Shown piece by piece: positions 51,359 to 63,665 of a stretch of DNA of 64,000 nucleotides. The first letter of the stretch is position 1; each line of letters starts with the position of its first letter. Origin of the DNA: Tetraselmis striata. Its lineage: Eukaryota > Chlorophyta > Chlorodendrophyceae > Chlorodendrales > Chlorodendraceae. The translations under genes and the position numbers were made by a program. Location of the stretch: contig VCJN01001960.1 in assembly GCA_006384855.1 (NCBI GenBank), forward strand, positions 1 to 64,000. Direction: 5' to 3'. A model generated the notes under the pieces. That model saw only the letters and a list, made by a program, of their open reading frames with translations, was not told the origin of the DNA and did not search any database.

Positions 51359-52847
51359 AGGTGAGCCGAGCCGGAGAGGTTTTGCGACCATCACTTTGTC
51401 ATTGTGCATGCGACCGCGACTCCGGGCCCTTGAGCGACCTCCGGAAGCGGTCAATTTCAGTCGGTAGCCTTGCCTTGTTCCCCTAGGCGGCCGCCTCTCC
51501 CAACCGCGACTGAGATTAAGCGTGCCGGGCTTTTCGGCCCGAAGCGTTCGGCCAGCGCAGGTATGGAATGGAGTGAGCGTTGGTGCATCATGCCACGCCA
51601 TCCTTGAACCTCTCACGTCCCGCCCTCAGAGCCGGCTCACATGGCCTTGGGCGGTGGTTCAGGAATTGGGAGACACATAAGGCATCAATCACGGTCACTT
51701 TGATGTACGGCGTGACGTCCCATTGTGCGTGCTATTTGCGAACGCATGCGTCATCGGATCTGCTGCGGCGCTGCCCTAGGAATATCTCATGGCGCGTGAT
51801 GTTGGACGCTTGCACCCCAGAAGCGCCTTCGCCCCGCCGTGCTTAGTGTGTCTTTTGGAGCTTCCCGCCCTTGGACATCAAGTGGCGTGAATTTTGCGTT
51901 GCCAACATCTCAGGAACTTACCGTGTGTGGGCCACGTCCTCGGACGTCCGCTGATAGATGTCATAGCCGGCCGGGATTGCTCTCAGTATGTAGCTTCCGG
52001 GTGCACTGGTAGGCCTAGGGTGAGGCGCCCGTCCACCACAACGGTGTGTGCCATGGCGTTGTGGAGTAGTCGGGTTGTGTCCAAGGTTGTGCAAGGCTGA
52101 CATGGGGCTGGACATGGGGCGGCGAACGAGCACGAACGAGCAGCAAGTACATCACGAGGGCGCAAGTGGTAGCCCGTGCGCGAATGCAAACATTTGCATG
52201 GGAATTAGGGAATAACGGCTCACCGTATGAGAGATCCCCTGGCCTGACGACGACGAGAACAAACGCGCGAGTGGGATGGCTGATGCCGAGCCAGACGGTA
52301 TGGTTCTTGTATCCGCCGATCAATATCGATTGATGACTTCCTTGCTACCCCGTTCCGGCGTACTCATTCGTCTGCGCTAGTTTGTCGCAGCCGGCGTAGT
52401 AGATACCGTCATTAGCAGTTGCGACGCGCAACGGCCATGGTACCGAGTGCGTCCCACACCTAAATAAACTTCAATAGTCGGCCGCGGCCATGGTTATTCA
52501 TTGCGAGACGGTGCTCCACATCGATAGCCCACGGTAGCCCATACTCCGACTCGGCTTCGGGTGTTGAGGTTTACCCCCCCCCCCCCCCCCCCCACAACGG
52601 GTACCCCAGCTTCAGTTCCGTGACATGCGCATGGTCACCCAACAACAATATGTCAAGGTTGCGAAGCCATGCCAAGACCGGGAACCCCCTTGATTCGGAA
52701 GCACGGGTTGGGAAATCTACACTACCGAGGGACTGTCTGTCGCCGCCGATGATGTAACGCAAGGTAGTGCGTGGCACGACGACTCGCACCGTTGAATGTC
52801 CACGGTGCGCGGACATGATCAGACCATGCGTCCCTCGCGCGCACTTA

Positions 52848-52990
52848 CCGGTTCCTTGAGTACCCGCTAAATGAAATCCTCGTGGGGTTTAAGCCATGTG
52901 CAGCGGGGGCAAAATCCTGAGATGCAACAAACCAAAACAAGTACGACTAGTGATTAGTATCCGATTCATACAGTCAAATATAACGTAATG
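52848..52990 (+). repeat. Dispersed repeat, partner of 27826-27972
   Basis: Same blocks as the partner: ACCGGTTCC, CTAAATGAAATCCTC, CCTGAGATGCAAC and GTCAAATATAACGTAATG. It lies about 450 bases left of large repeat copy 2. Confidence 0.75.
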
Positions 52991-53224
52991 TAAAATATGT
53001 ATTAATATAAAAAATACAACGTCATTTGATCGAAACTCAGAGCCTACGTGACCACCGGCCTCGCCAACCCACCCCGTCCCACCGATGCCGATCGGACACA
53101 CCGGCCGGCACCATCGTCATGCGCATACCGCGGTAGAAGCGCGCAAACGTAGGCATATGGTGGCCTTCAAGTGCCTCGTCTTGTGGCTGACGGCGGGATG
53201 ATGAGGGACGAGGAGCGCGAGCGG

Positions 53225-53411
53225 TCACTTGCTAATAATACGCACGTAGCGCGTGCTACGTACCCAAAATGTACGAGATGTGTGCTGATAATACGCACGT
53301 AGCGCGCGCTACGTACCCAAAATGTACGAGATGTGTTGCCAACTACACATCTCGGATTTGAGACCCGTTTGCGGTCTTCAGAATCGAGCACCTACTCGAA
53401 CCGGTGTGCAC
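53225..53411 (-). repeat. Dispersed repeat with an internal 52-bp tandem duplication
   Basis: The unit AATACGCACGTAGCGCG... GTACGAGATGTGT occurs twice in tandem (53238-53289 and 53290-53341) and contains the palindrome ACGTAGCGCGYGCTACGT. The rest (53342-53411) matches 29810-29932 in inverted orientation. Confidence 0.7.
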
Positions 53412-53437
53412 AATTGAAATCGAAATTGACTACATCG

Positions 53438-55205
53438 TTCTAGCATGCTACTCTCCACCGCTCAGACTGAGTTGTTCTTATGGCATACTATCTCTAACCA
53501 TATTATATAGCTAGGGAACACATGTATAGTGTAGTAATTACAGCTCAAAGTTCCGGACATCCTCTTCCGTTTCCTTACCCACCTCCTTCCACCACGTAAT
53601 ATCGGTAGAAGTGGTATTCTCACAGTCTTATAAATACGTACTCAATGGATATGAACTGCCGTATTATTTAGGCTTACAAATCCACAACTGCGAAAGCGCT
53701 ACGAAATATACCCGTTGTAAATAACTTGAAGAAAAAACCTGGAAAATGGAAAGGGGTTGCGATGTTGTAAATGGCGTTCTTGGAACAAACGTCTTGATGT
53801 CTAGAAGCTATTACAAGGGAATTGCGAGATCCGGTTTTAGATGTATCAGAATATTACACGAAATTATCACGGACAAGACATAAACAAATCGGCTATTCGC
53901 CCAATACGCACGCTATGTTCCGGATAACTACGGGTAGTCGCCAGTACGAGCGACTACCGCTTATTGGCAGTACGGGGATTACCAATGCGATACTCGCCCC
54001 GCCCCCGCCGTGTAAAAGGCTTCCTTTTTATAAGTTATTCACCGGCACCGCGCAGTTTACGGTCGCCGTGCTGCGCCTTGGTTCCACTTGCCGCCATCGC
54101 TGAAAATATCTCGCAGGCGGTCACGGCGCTAATCGCCTCGCCTCGAAGGCTGAGGCGGTCCGCTCGCCTCGACCGCGGTCCGACGCTTTTGCCTCCATCG
54201 CACCAGCCCGATCTCCTCGCGGTAGTGTCCCCGAGAGGAACTAAAGGGGGAACCCCCCCCCACCCCCCCCCCCCCCCCCGCCTTCTAGCACGTTTCTTCG
54301 CTTTGTGGCCGGCATGCCGTTCCGGCTCGCCAGCCCGGCGTTCTCCGCCGCAGCGCGCCAAATCGTCGTAGCCGCCCGTCCATAGTAAGACCGAGCTGCC
54401 GGTAGCGGACTCCTCCTGTTGCATGGCCGCGATTCCCTGAGGGCAGCACTCTGGCTTATGTCTCTTGGCCTTTGAGTCACCTCCATGCCTGGCCTCTCCA
54501 CCCCCGAACGCCTGCCCCACCTTGAAGTGCCGGGCTCCCGTCTCCTCGCGCTCGCCGCCCTCGCCCGCTCCCACGGGACGGCTGAGGGTTTCCCGGGTAG
54601 TGTTTCGAACGGGTCACATGCAGGACGCCGCCGAACAACACTCCGCTGTACTAGGCCGAGATTCAAAGATTCACATGTAGAACACGTATATACGGGTGTG
54701 TTGGGTGGGGGGGGGGGTGGGGGGGAGGTACGGCAGATCTTCTACAGTTCGGTCGCGGGTCGTACCGAGGTACGAGAACACGATTATACTTCGAACATCC
54801 CTCGTAAGTAGGCTGCCCCCGTCCGAGTCGTACACCCCCTGCTTCCCCACTACCCATAGGCAAATCTCGCTCGGAGAGGCCGGCTCAAGGCCGGTGTCGT
54901 ACATGGTTTGTTTTTAGCAGCCCCCCGTATGTATACATGGCTGCTGCCCGGCGGCGCCAGCATGCGCTTCCGGGACTATGAGTGTTATTTGAAAAGCCGC
55001 CCGTAGGGCTCCCCGGTCTCCGCAAGATCCGGGGACCCGCCACAACCGGCCACCCCGCTCAGCTCCTTGCCGCACCCAATCGGGCAAAGGTCTCAGGGGT
55101 TATCAGCTTTCACCACGTGAAGGTGGGGGTGGAGCCGCCATGGCTACCGATCACGTGATCCTCCGCTCCTTGTGGGCCGATGCCGCATGGCGGCGGGCGC
55201 CGCGT
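53438..55205 (+). repeat. Large repeat copy 2, interrupted by about 0.3 kb
   Basis: This copy matches copy 1 along its whole length except for about 53606-53912, which has no counterpart at 48770-48795. A coding frame is not preserved in parallel between the copies with any confidence, though minus-strand frames at 54035-54574 and 48872-49813 share some Arg/Gly-rich stretches. Confidence 0.75.
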
Positions 55206-56184
55206 GCATGTGTACGTGAAGCTCGCAGACGATGAAGACGGTAGTAGCGCGAGCTGAGACATGGCATGCGAGCTAGCAATTGGTTGTCCTAAGTAGCTGC
55301 CCAACCGGGAAGGCATGCCTCTCGGGCGATGGGGCGGCCCATACATTAAAAACATGGTGGTATCGGTAACTTAACCGGATGAAACCACCGTTAGCATACG
55401 GGAAACATTAGGTTTAGTCTTTAATGTTTTCAGTTCACAGTATTGGAAAACCTCATTTTATTATAATAAGAAGGTTATTTTGAATAGCAAACATCCGATT
55501 ATCTATGCACCTTCACGTCGGAGTCTTCGTTATGTAGTCGCTATCCATTCTGCATTATCGTTATGAAGATTTAGTCGCTATTTCTTCGTATTTTTACACA
55601 GAAGTAGCGACTAGTTTTTTTCTTCATCGGGAGCGGGGCGCGGGGGGGGGGGGGTATTCATCCGCATCAGAGCGCGCGCGACCATTTGTGTTACGTGATT
55701 TAGCAGCAAGTAGTCGCTAAGCAACATCAGTACTAGTAATATTATTTACAGCATAATAATTCATAATAACAACAATGACATCGTATTCATATTGACGAGG
55801 ATTATGAAGGATATTATGAAGGATTATTAATTATTTACCACATCTAAATTTGTTTCGCGTGGATTTCGTGAGTTTTCGCGGAGACGTCATCGTCGTGTTG
55901 CTACTGCTGCCGGCGCGCGGCGCGTACGCGTCAGGGGAGGACCAGACGATGATTCCCAGCTAGATGCGGACTTGTACCCATCACCGTCGTGATGATTCCC
56001 ACCTCGGGTGAGCGCGCCGACAGATGCAACCAGTGCCCGTAGATGTGTGGTAGCTCTGCAGCTAGAACGACCTCTCCACCTATTTTTTGGCGGTGCGCCT
56101 CCTCCGAGCGCAGCGACGCCCACAGTGCCAGGAGTGCTGGCCGGGACGTGTGGAACGGCTAAGACGCCTGGCACTGCCGGAGTA
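55206..56184. other. AT-rich spacer with TAGTCGCTA cluster
   Basis: Four exact TAGTCGCTA words (55535, 55572, 55605 on minus, 55711) sit within 185 bases. A poly-G run is at 55641-55652. The last 300 bases become GC-rich and lead into the INTS13 gene. Confidence 0.5.
55572..55613. repeat. 42-bp hairpin with TAGTCGCTA arms
   Basis: The left arm TAGTCGCTATTTCTTC and right arm GAAGTAGCGACTA are inverted copies, with a 13-base AT-rich loop. The outer nine base pairs are perfect. Confidence 0.75.
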
Positions 56185-59100
56185 ATGGCGCCTGCGCTTG
56201 TGGGGCTGGGGCTGCTCAGCGGGCCGGCGAGGTTACCCCCACGCCTTCCCGCCTCAGTCCCGTTCCGCAGCCTACACTGGTGAATATCACCTCTGCTTCC
56301 TCCGCGGAATAGCGAATACTCGTGGCAGCGACGCTCATCCGGTCGATGACTACGTGTCTCCTACGGGTATAATGCTTGGGAATGTAGTTGATGCGTATAT
56401 GACATAGCAAGGATATGCAGCTCGGAGGAAGAGAACACAGCCGACAGACGACCTAATAACGGATGCATTCATATCAAATCAAAAGGAGAGCCATTCGTGC
56501 CTGGGCAGCTCGGGAAGACCATGGGCATTCAAAGGAGCTCCCCCCCCCCCCCCCCTACAGGCGCACCGTGCTGGTCCTGGATGGCAGCGACGTGTCCGCA
56601 GCGGGCGTGCCCAGCGCAGAAGCCCCCGGCCTGGAGGGGCTGGTGGACGAGGAGAGTGGCAGCCTGCTCAACGCGCACGCCGCTGGCACAGATGCCGCGC
56701 TTAAGTACTTCGGCCTGCTGCAGGCCTTCGACACGTCGCAGCAGGTGTGCAGGCGGAGGGACCCCCACCCTCTGTTTCCCCAACCTGTCGCCTCCAGGTT
56801 CCCCCTGTCAGGCGAGCATCTGAGCGGTCCTGACTGAGACGGCCGCCCCCTCCGCACAGGCGGTGATTCTGGTGGCGGGCAAGGAGGGGACGAGCCTGCA
56901 GCTGTGCTCGTGGTCGCCCGAGGCGCAGGGCCCCACCCGCCTGGCCGACGCATTCAGCGAAGTGCAGGCGCAGGAGGCCGCCCCCTGCGCCACGCCTCAC
57001 CTCGACTGGAAAGAAGCGCTGCCAGGTGGGGCCGCTGCCGCCACATCCCCGCGCATGAGGGCCCGCTGGGGACTGTGCCTCCAGTGGGCGGTGCGCTGCG
57101 CTGCACTACATTGCCCAGAGGCCTGACACCCCGCGCCGGCCCTGGGCCCTCTCCGTCGATCTCCGCTGGACAGAGGCGCTGGACTGCCTGATGGACGGCG
57201 GCGATGCTAAGGACCGTGATAGCGCAGAGCCCGGCTCAGGGGCTGCCGCCCCAGCGGGGCAGGCGGGCCACGGGCGCATCATTCTGCTGCGTTACGAGGG
57301 GGACGGCACACCGGCAGGTGTTGCCGCCACCGCCATCGCCTGCCAGATGGCAGCGTGGGCCTGCATGCCCATGGGCATACATGCCGCCCCCGGGTCGCAA
57401 TGTAGCCTCCTCAGCCAGGGTCAAGCTCTGCGCCCTCCCGTGTGCCGCGTCTGCAGGGCCGACCGTGGAGATGGTGCTGGACAAGCTCATGGGCATGCTG
57501 GACGTAGCAGGTCAGGCGCCCTGACACCCCAACAAACCCTTATAAGCCCTGAAGCCAGTGACACTGCAGCTCCTCTTTTCTGCGGGTGTTCCGACGGGGT
57601 GGTGAGAACACTGTGAATAAGAGCCTACTCCACCGGTCAGAGGTCATCTGTGGACGGACGTGTAGCGGACCCATCGCGAATGTTCCTGGATCTAGTACCC
57701 CCAATGAAACGATAATCCCGGGTTTGTTGACACCCGCGTAACGCCATTGCCATGTCGTTGATGCCACGCATTGATGCAGACTCCAGAGCACCCCATGTTT
57801 ATTATCATTATTCCTATCGCCTGCACCTTATGATTCCAGATACACAACACAGTCCTATAAACCCTAGAATATGATTCCAACACCCGCTGCCAAACCCTGC
57901 ACTAACCACCTCGGCTGTGTGACACATGCTCGCTCGCCTGGCCCACCCTGCTGCTGAGGCGTTGTTGCCGCGTTGCGTCCCGCCAGACAACAGCCCCACC
58001 GCCTGGCCGCTGGCGCGCTGCGACGTGGTGCTCCTGCAGGTTGACGTCACCGGCGCCTCTGAGCCGCTGTCCCCACAGCGGGAGGCCTTCCAACCGAGCG
58101 ACATCCAGCTCGGGGAGACGGCCTCCTGCATCCACAAGACCAGGTTCTGCTCTGTCACGGCCATCCGCACCAAAGCGCACCAGCTGCCGGGTAAGTGCGC
58201 TCCCTATGTTTAAAATGGTTTCGGTAGTATCGACACATAGTTCACTCTGGAACGGTTCCTCAAGCACAGAAGTTTCCAATGCCAGATCCTTAAACGCTCC
58301 ATGGCCATGTAAGTACCAGTATCGCATCCCACAAATGATGATACCATATATCCATTATTAAGGGCAGCGCTCTAAGTGCAGTCATCTCGTCAATAGGGCA
58401 TTCCTTATTCGGAACAGCGGGTACTCAAATCCCACTATACTACCACCCTGCAGCATACATATATCCGTGTTTACAGGTGCAAATCTGCGTGTGCGTGCAT
58501 TATGTCCGCCATCCATTTTGAAATACCCACGCACTTTAACCTACCTGATAACAACCCAGTGCCACCTCCCACTCCCCTTCCCCGCTGGACTCAGAAATCG
58601 TCATGTTGTTGAAACCTGCGTGTACCGAGCGTGTCTGCAACTGTATTAGCAGACGCAGTTTCAGCGCACGCAATCAGAACAGGATGCTTTGTTTAGTTTC
58701 TTAAAGGCGGCAAAGCGAAACGAGCAGATACGCTTTTCGTGGCCCAAGTGTACAGTTTCTCCCTTGGTCACATCCACCCTGGGCAGGACTGAATCGAGTC
58801 TCCCCTGGTTCTGGGATTGCCCTTTGGGGTCTCTCCAACAGCGGTAGCGGTGGCGTTGGCGGACACTCACCTGGGGCTGGACACCGCGATGCTGGATGGC
58901 ATCCCCATGAACGTGAAGCGAACGCCGCATGGACAGCCCAAGAAGGGGCACCCAGACGACGGGAGGAAACACATGTACACGATGGCCCTCAAGTGCAAGC
59001 CATGCGACCAGCAGGAGGCGCGCCTGCCGGAGAGCTTTGCCTGGCTGCCAGTGCCCAACGCCGAGGCGCCCGGCATGCGGACAGTGCGGCACATCTGGCA

Positions 59101-61336
59101 GGTGCGCAGTGCAGGCAGTATCCCACTACGCTGTCATGCGCACAGGGCACAGCTTGGCCGCCTACTTCTGCGGTGGTCTGCACTTTTCTGTCCGCCGCCG
59201 CTCCCCCATGGAGGAAAAAGCGGGTGGTGTCCAATCCTGGCGACGGTCAAAAATCGTTTCATTGGAGGAGATAGCCACAGGCGGTCGGCACTGTCACCAG
59301 GCAAAGGCGTGGAAGGGGCACCAGCTTCCCCCGCCAGTGAGCACTGTGCACTGTGCCACGCTGCCACTATAATCTCGCCCATAGTACTCCTTCACCCGGA
59401 CACCGCTCAAACCGCCAGGTGCCGACGCAGCGCTGGATAACGCCGCGAACCTGCCAACCTGCTGTGCGTCAGGTACAGACATAACCAGCGCGGAACCGTG
59501 ACGAAGGTCCTATTTATAGGCTGCACGCGGCGCCAGCTTGACACTGATGATATTATGATCTCTCATTGTCGCGCCAGCACCCACAGATATGCAAGCAGGC
59601 AGGCTGTACCTCAGCATTGTATTACCCACAGCTCCGGTTGGCTGTTGTGGTGGAGTGAGACAGTTGTTGAGGGTGAAAAATGCCGCGATTTCGCCTCCAT
59701 TCCCTCCAGTCACCCGTGCTTCCTATGTCTACGCCGTTGCCGCCCGCGCCAGGTGTGCCTCGTGGGCTCCAATGCGCACTCGGTGGACAGCCTGACGAGC
59801 TACCTCAGACACGCCGGGCAGCAGGGGTTGCTTGCGGCGGCCGGCTCGCCGACTGCGGCTGCGGGGAAAGCAACTCACATTCTGAGCGCCTGGGGCAGCA
59901 GTGACGGCATCTTCCTGCTGGAGTTATGTCCTACGGTAGCCAGCGGCGATGTCCAATGTGAACCCCCCGCCTTACCCCCTCCTCTGTACCCCCTTGTTGG
60001 CTCAGTGTAATGCTGTCACCTATCACATGCCATATGTCCTGCATACTAAGCCCCCCCCCCCCCCCCCCTTCCCTTCGGCCGGCTGACCAAGAGCAGCTGA
60101 GGCAACACAGCTTATGCCCACGGCTGACAAGCTGGCCGCGTTTCGGGAGAAGCCCTTTCAGGAGCTGGCTCTCGGTAGCGGCATGGCGGCCCTGCCTGCA
60201 CCGCTGCCTTTGCTGCCATGTGCCGAGCCGGCTTTAAATGAGTCAGGTGCTCCCCCCCCCCCCCCCCCCCCTTGGGTCTTCCTAATATGAACCAAGCCCG
60301 TTAAAAGTGACATTAATTATGACGCTCGCTCGTTCGCACAGGCACAGGCACAGGCAAATGTGATGTAATGTGATAATTTTTCTTCATTCTGACTCTTTGC
60401 TGCTATCCTTGCTACTTTGCAGACTATGTCAGCCTCTCTACGTCCCGAAAGCGCATCCTGACCACCAGGCGGCTGGAGCGCCTCACACGCTGCTTCCCCC
60501 TGATGGTGCGCAGACTGCTGCATGTGCACACTACTCTTTACCCCTGTGCATGTCCCGGCCAGCTTTGCGACCTTTGATGTGTGTTGCTCTCTTGGCTGCA
60601 GGTGAAGGAGAGCGTCATCGACGCAAAGCCTGCGCTCGGGGCTTTGCTGGCTCCCATCCATGGTGTGTACCTCGCGCGGCCATGCCGGCACCCTGCGCCA
60701 CCTGCCCAAGATTCTACCCTGAGCGGCATCAGCTGGGCATGGCACTTCTTCCGTAACTGCACCTTACCCCTTTGCCTGCGCCCCTTCCAGCTGCATTCCA
60801 GGGCGCTGACATCCCGGAGGCTGCAATATCCTTGATGGTTCCATTGCTACTGGCGTTGCAGGCATGTCTGCATGTCCCTGGATGCGCCCACCTCCTCCGG
60901 GTGTATCCTGGCGCAGTTGCCGCGTACGTCTCATCTTTGGAAGCAGGCTGACTATCTCGTTCCCACTGGTGGCCACGCCCCCACTGGTGGCCGCAGACCC
61001 ACACAAGGTCCAACGCGGGAGTGCTGCTGCACAACGGTGTCGCTAGCCCGGAGCAGCGTCGCCATTTGTATGCGCAGGCCTGGGCAGAGTTGGGGACGGC
61101 GGCGGAGGCATACAGCGACGTCTCACCCGGCCACAAGGTGCACGATCCGCCCGAATGTGCTCGGCCAGAGCAGCCCCCATTGTTGCGCTGGCACAACTTT
61201 GCGGCATCGTGCGGCTGCGCCACTGTCTTGACGGCAGTGTCTCGCATCCACTGGCACAGAAACTCGCCGAGGCGGTCAAGGCATCCATCGCTGATCTTAA
61301 GACAAATCCGACGCAAGAAGGGACCAAGAAACCAAA
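56185..61336 (+). CDS. INTS13: INTS13/Asunder, Integrator complex subunit 13
   Basis: Exons: 56185-56231 (tentative first), 56561-56744, 56860-57025, 57174-57317, 57457-57503, 57959-58190, 58842-59101, 59753-59935, 60111-60246, 60423-60505, 60602-60662, 60791-60837, 60997-61137 and 61260-61336. Landmarks in the order of human INTS13 are RRTVLVLDGSDVS (N-terminal VWA-like strand), GRIILLRYEGD, CDVVLLQVDVTG, a DTHLGLD region, CLVGSNAHSVDSLTSYLRHA with ILSAWGSSDGIFLLEL, ADKLAAFREKPF, RKRILTTRRLERLTRCFPL with VKESVIDAKPALGALL, and a tail with PEQRRHLYAQAWAELG. Integrator cleaves snRNA and paused mRNA transcripts; INTS13 belongs to its INTS10-13-14 module. Exon 5 needs the weaker donor GAC|GTAGCA to keep frame; exon 12 could extend to about 60935. 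No stop ends exon 14: it has a donor at 61337 and can splice in phase to the FYR exons. Confidence 0.72.
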
Positions 61337-61713
61337 GTGCCCCCCCCCCCCCCCCCCCCCGCTCCCACGCAAACACACAGGAAAATCCGTACGAGTTTGG
61401 TTCCACGAGAAGCGAGTTCCTTCAACTCACATTATTCGAATGGGCCGACGCCTCAACGGATAGGGTATCTCTTGGAGTCTAGGGTCTAGGAGATAGACCG
61501 GCGGCTCAAGATCGACGCATCGGTAGACTGGGCGGCTAAGTACCGATGCATGCGATTGGGCGGCGGCTAGAGTTCAATACGTTGATGTTTTCCCGGCCCG
61601 GCTCAGGCGCACAGTATTGGTTTTGAATGGGCACTTAATGCCGATCCGTGGTCCAGGAGGTAAAACAAATGCATTCGCCAGCCGCCGTGCACGCACGCCT
61701 CATCGCCGCCTGA

Positions 61714-61902
61714 GGTTATTGCCAAGGCCCGCCGCCGGATAACACGTTCCTGCAATACTTTTTGTCCAACAAAATCCCGAAGGGATACCCCGGCATGCTT
61801 CAATATAATTCGCTGCCGCCCAACAAGGTCCACCCAACTATATTGTCATTCCGCCTGAATAAGCACCCCTGCCTGGTGAATGTGGGCGGGCTCACAGGAT
61901 GA
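61714..61902 (+). other. Short open frame inside the INTS13-FYR interval
   Basis: A 62-codon frame with no start reads through NTFLQYFLSNKIPKGYPGML and RLNKHPCLVNVGG before a TGA. Its composition looks protein-like, but it has no ATG, no obvious splice partners and no family I know. It may be an old transposon piece in the 680-base intron. Confidence 0.2.
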
Positions 61903-62015
61903 TTGCATTAGTAGCTCCCCGGATACTAACTTCTTGCCGTGATTATCTGCGCGTAGTCTTTGAAATGGGATCTGACTCGATGTTTGCGATTTCACCGGGT
62001 GTGCCGTACTCATAG

Positions 62016-63665
62016 GTTGGAGGCGCAGGCCAGCACGGGCACACCTGGCCAGTCACAACTGCCAATTCAACTAGGGCCAAGCGCATCTGTTCTCCGTCTG
62101 GGAAAACTGGTGGTGGACCGACCCGGCTTCCACTCGAAGAACTACATGCTGCCCGTTGGCTTTCGGTCACAGCGCATGTATGCCTCGTATACTGTGCCGC
62201 ACCGCCGGGTGCCCTACACATGCGAGATCTTGGACGGGGGCGACGCACCATTGTTCAAGCTGACCGCCGAAGACTCGCCTAGCACGCCTGTCACTGGTGC
62301 GCCCGTTTTTTTAGTATGTCCATCCATCAGTACCTATGCCTGAGCATGTTGCAACGGGATTTTGATGGTGATTTGTGTGGACGATGTACAGTCCTGAACT
62401 GACTGCCCGCCGCCCCGCAGGCAACTCGGCAACATCTGTATGGGCACAGATTGTTCAGAGGGTAGCCATTCTCAAGGCGGCCAGCGACCCCTCACACAAG
62501 GGCAAGCAATTGCCCAACGTGTCAGGACCGGAGTATTTTGGGTTTGCAAACCCCCAGGTCGCCCAGATGATCCAGGTGAGGCCGCGCGCTTGGCTATTCC
62601 TCATGGCTGCTGCTCTTGAGTCCGTGAGGAGCGCGCACTTTCTCGTAGCGGGCGACATACGTGCATGTGCACTCGCGGCAGGGATACGCTAGCTCTGATG
62701 AGGTTGATGGCCAAATTCTTATGTGCGCCGTACGGAGACGCTCGGGTGCAGTGAACGCGAAGTAGCGACCGTGTGTGGCCAGCTCGTCTGGTAATATATT
62801 AAGGACTACCCCATATGGCTGTCAGATATTTATCGCAAATGCTACCATCAGCACATGCGACCCTGCCTACCCTACCGCCTAACCTACTACCTACCGGGGC
62901 AATTCCCCACCCACATGTAGTTAGAATGTCCTAAGGGTGCATTTGCCTGTAAAGCACCGCAGTCGGGCAGTGCGATGATACATGGGATCGCAGCAGAACA
63001 ACAATTATTCGCCTACTGTGAGGTGATCCGGATCCGGTTCTCAGTAGGGTGCCGACATTATACACACGTTGCCACAGTGCGTGACAACCTTGTACCGAAT
63101 CCGCCTAGTGGCCGGTAATGCCATACGCCCATGTGTAATGCTCGCAGCGCGAGGTTAATAACCTCCCAGAAAGACGGGGCTATCTGTGTAATGTCAAGCA
63201 GCGTAATGTGAAAACCCTGATTTGGTGTGGCCGTAGGAGCTGCCCGGGGCGGACAAGCTTCGGGCTCGGATGCAGCAAGCCTATGCGCCCGGGGGGGCAG
63301 GGAAGTCAGCGCCCGGGAGCGCTGCTGCGCCTGGCGGGGGCCAAGCCCCCCAGGCGCACGAAGGCGGTGCCAAGGGCGGCGCAGCAGGGGAGGGGGGCAC
63401 CGCACCAAGGGGCGAAAAGGCGGAGCCCTCCGCGGCAGTCCCGAGCCGCCCTGTGGTGCCTTACCCTCCGAAGGAGCGCCTGAGGGATGCGTGCACCATG
63501 ATCAGTACACACTTTGGGGACAAGATGGAGAACGGCGGCGCCGGGAACAAGCTGCTCGCGCGCTTTCTGAGTGCGAGGCTCGCGCCCCGTGCAGCGTGGG
63601 AGACAGCCGCCAACGCAAGCGAGCAGGTGGACGACCATCCGCAGTGCATGGAGACGGAGAACTGA
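62016..63665 (+). CDS. FYRN-FYRC domain protein (possibly the C-terminus of the INTS13 gene)
   Basis: Exons 62016-62296, 62421-62575 and 63237-63665 join in phase. FYRN runs from LRLGKLVVDRPGFHSKNYML through PVGFRSQRMYASY and YTCEILDGGDAPLFKLTAED. FYRC has VWAQIVQRV, then SGPEYFGFANPQVAQMIQ and, after intron 2, ELPGADKLRARMQQAY. These paired Phe/Tyr-rich modules occur in chromatin proteins such as trithorax-type methyltransferases, JmjC demethylases and TBRG1. The tail is Gly/Ala/Pro-rich, then a charged helical end. No SET, JmjC or PHD domain is visible. I find no ATG exon of its own. The acceptor at 62015 (one-base phase) fits the INTS13 donor at 61336 exactly (two-base phase), so it may be fused. 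No clear TGTAA follows the stop. Confidence 0.75.

Larger units (their letters stand above)
51359..53437. other. Intergenic and repeat DNA, no gene supported
   Basis: Open frames are short and unlike any family I know. Recognised contents are a poly-C run at 52574-52592, the repeat at 52848-52990 and the repeat at 53225-53411. Confidence 0.4.
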
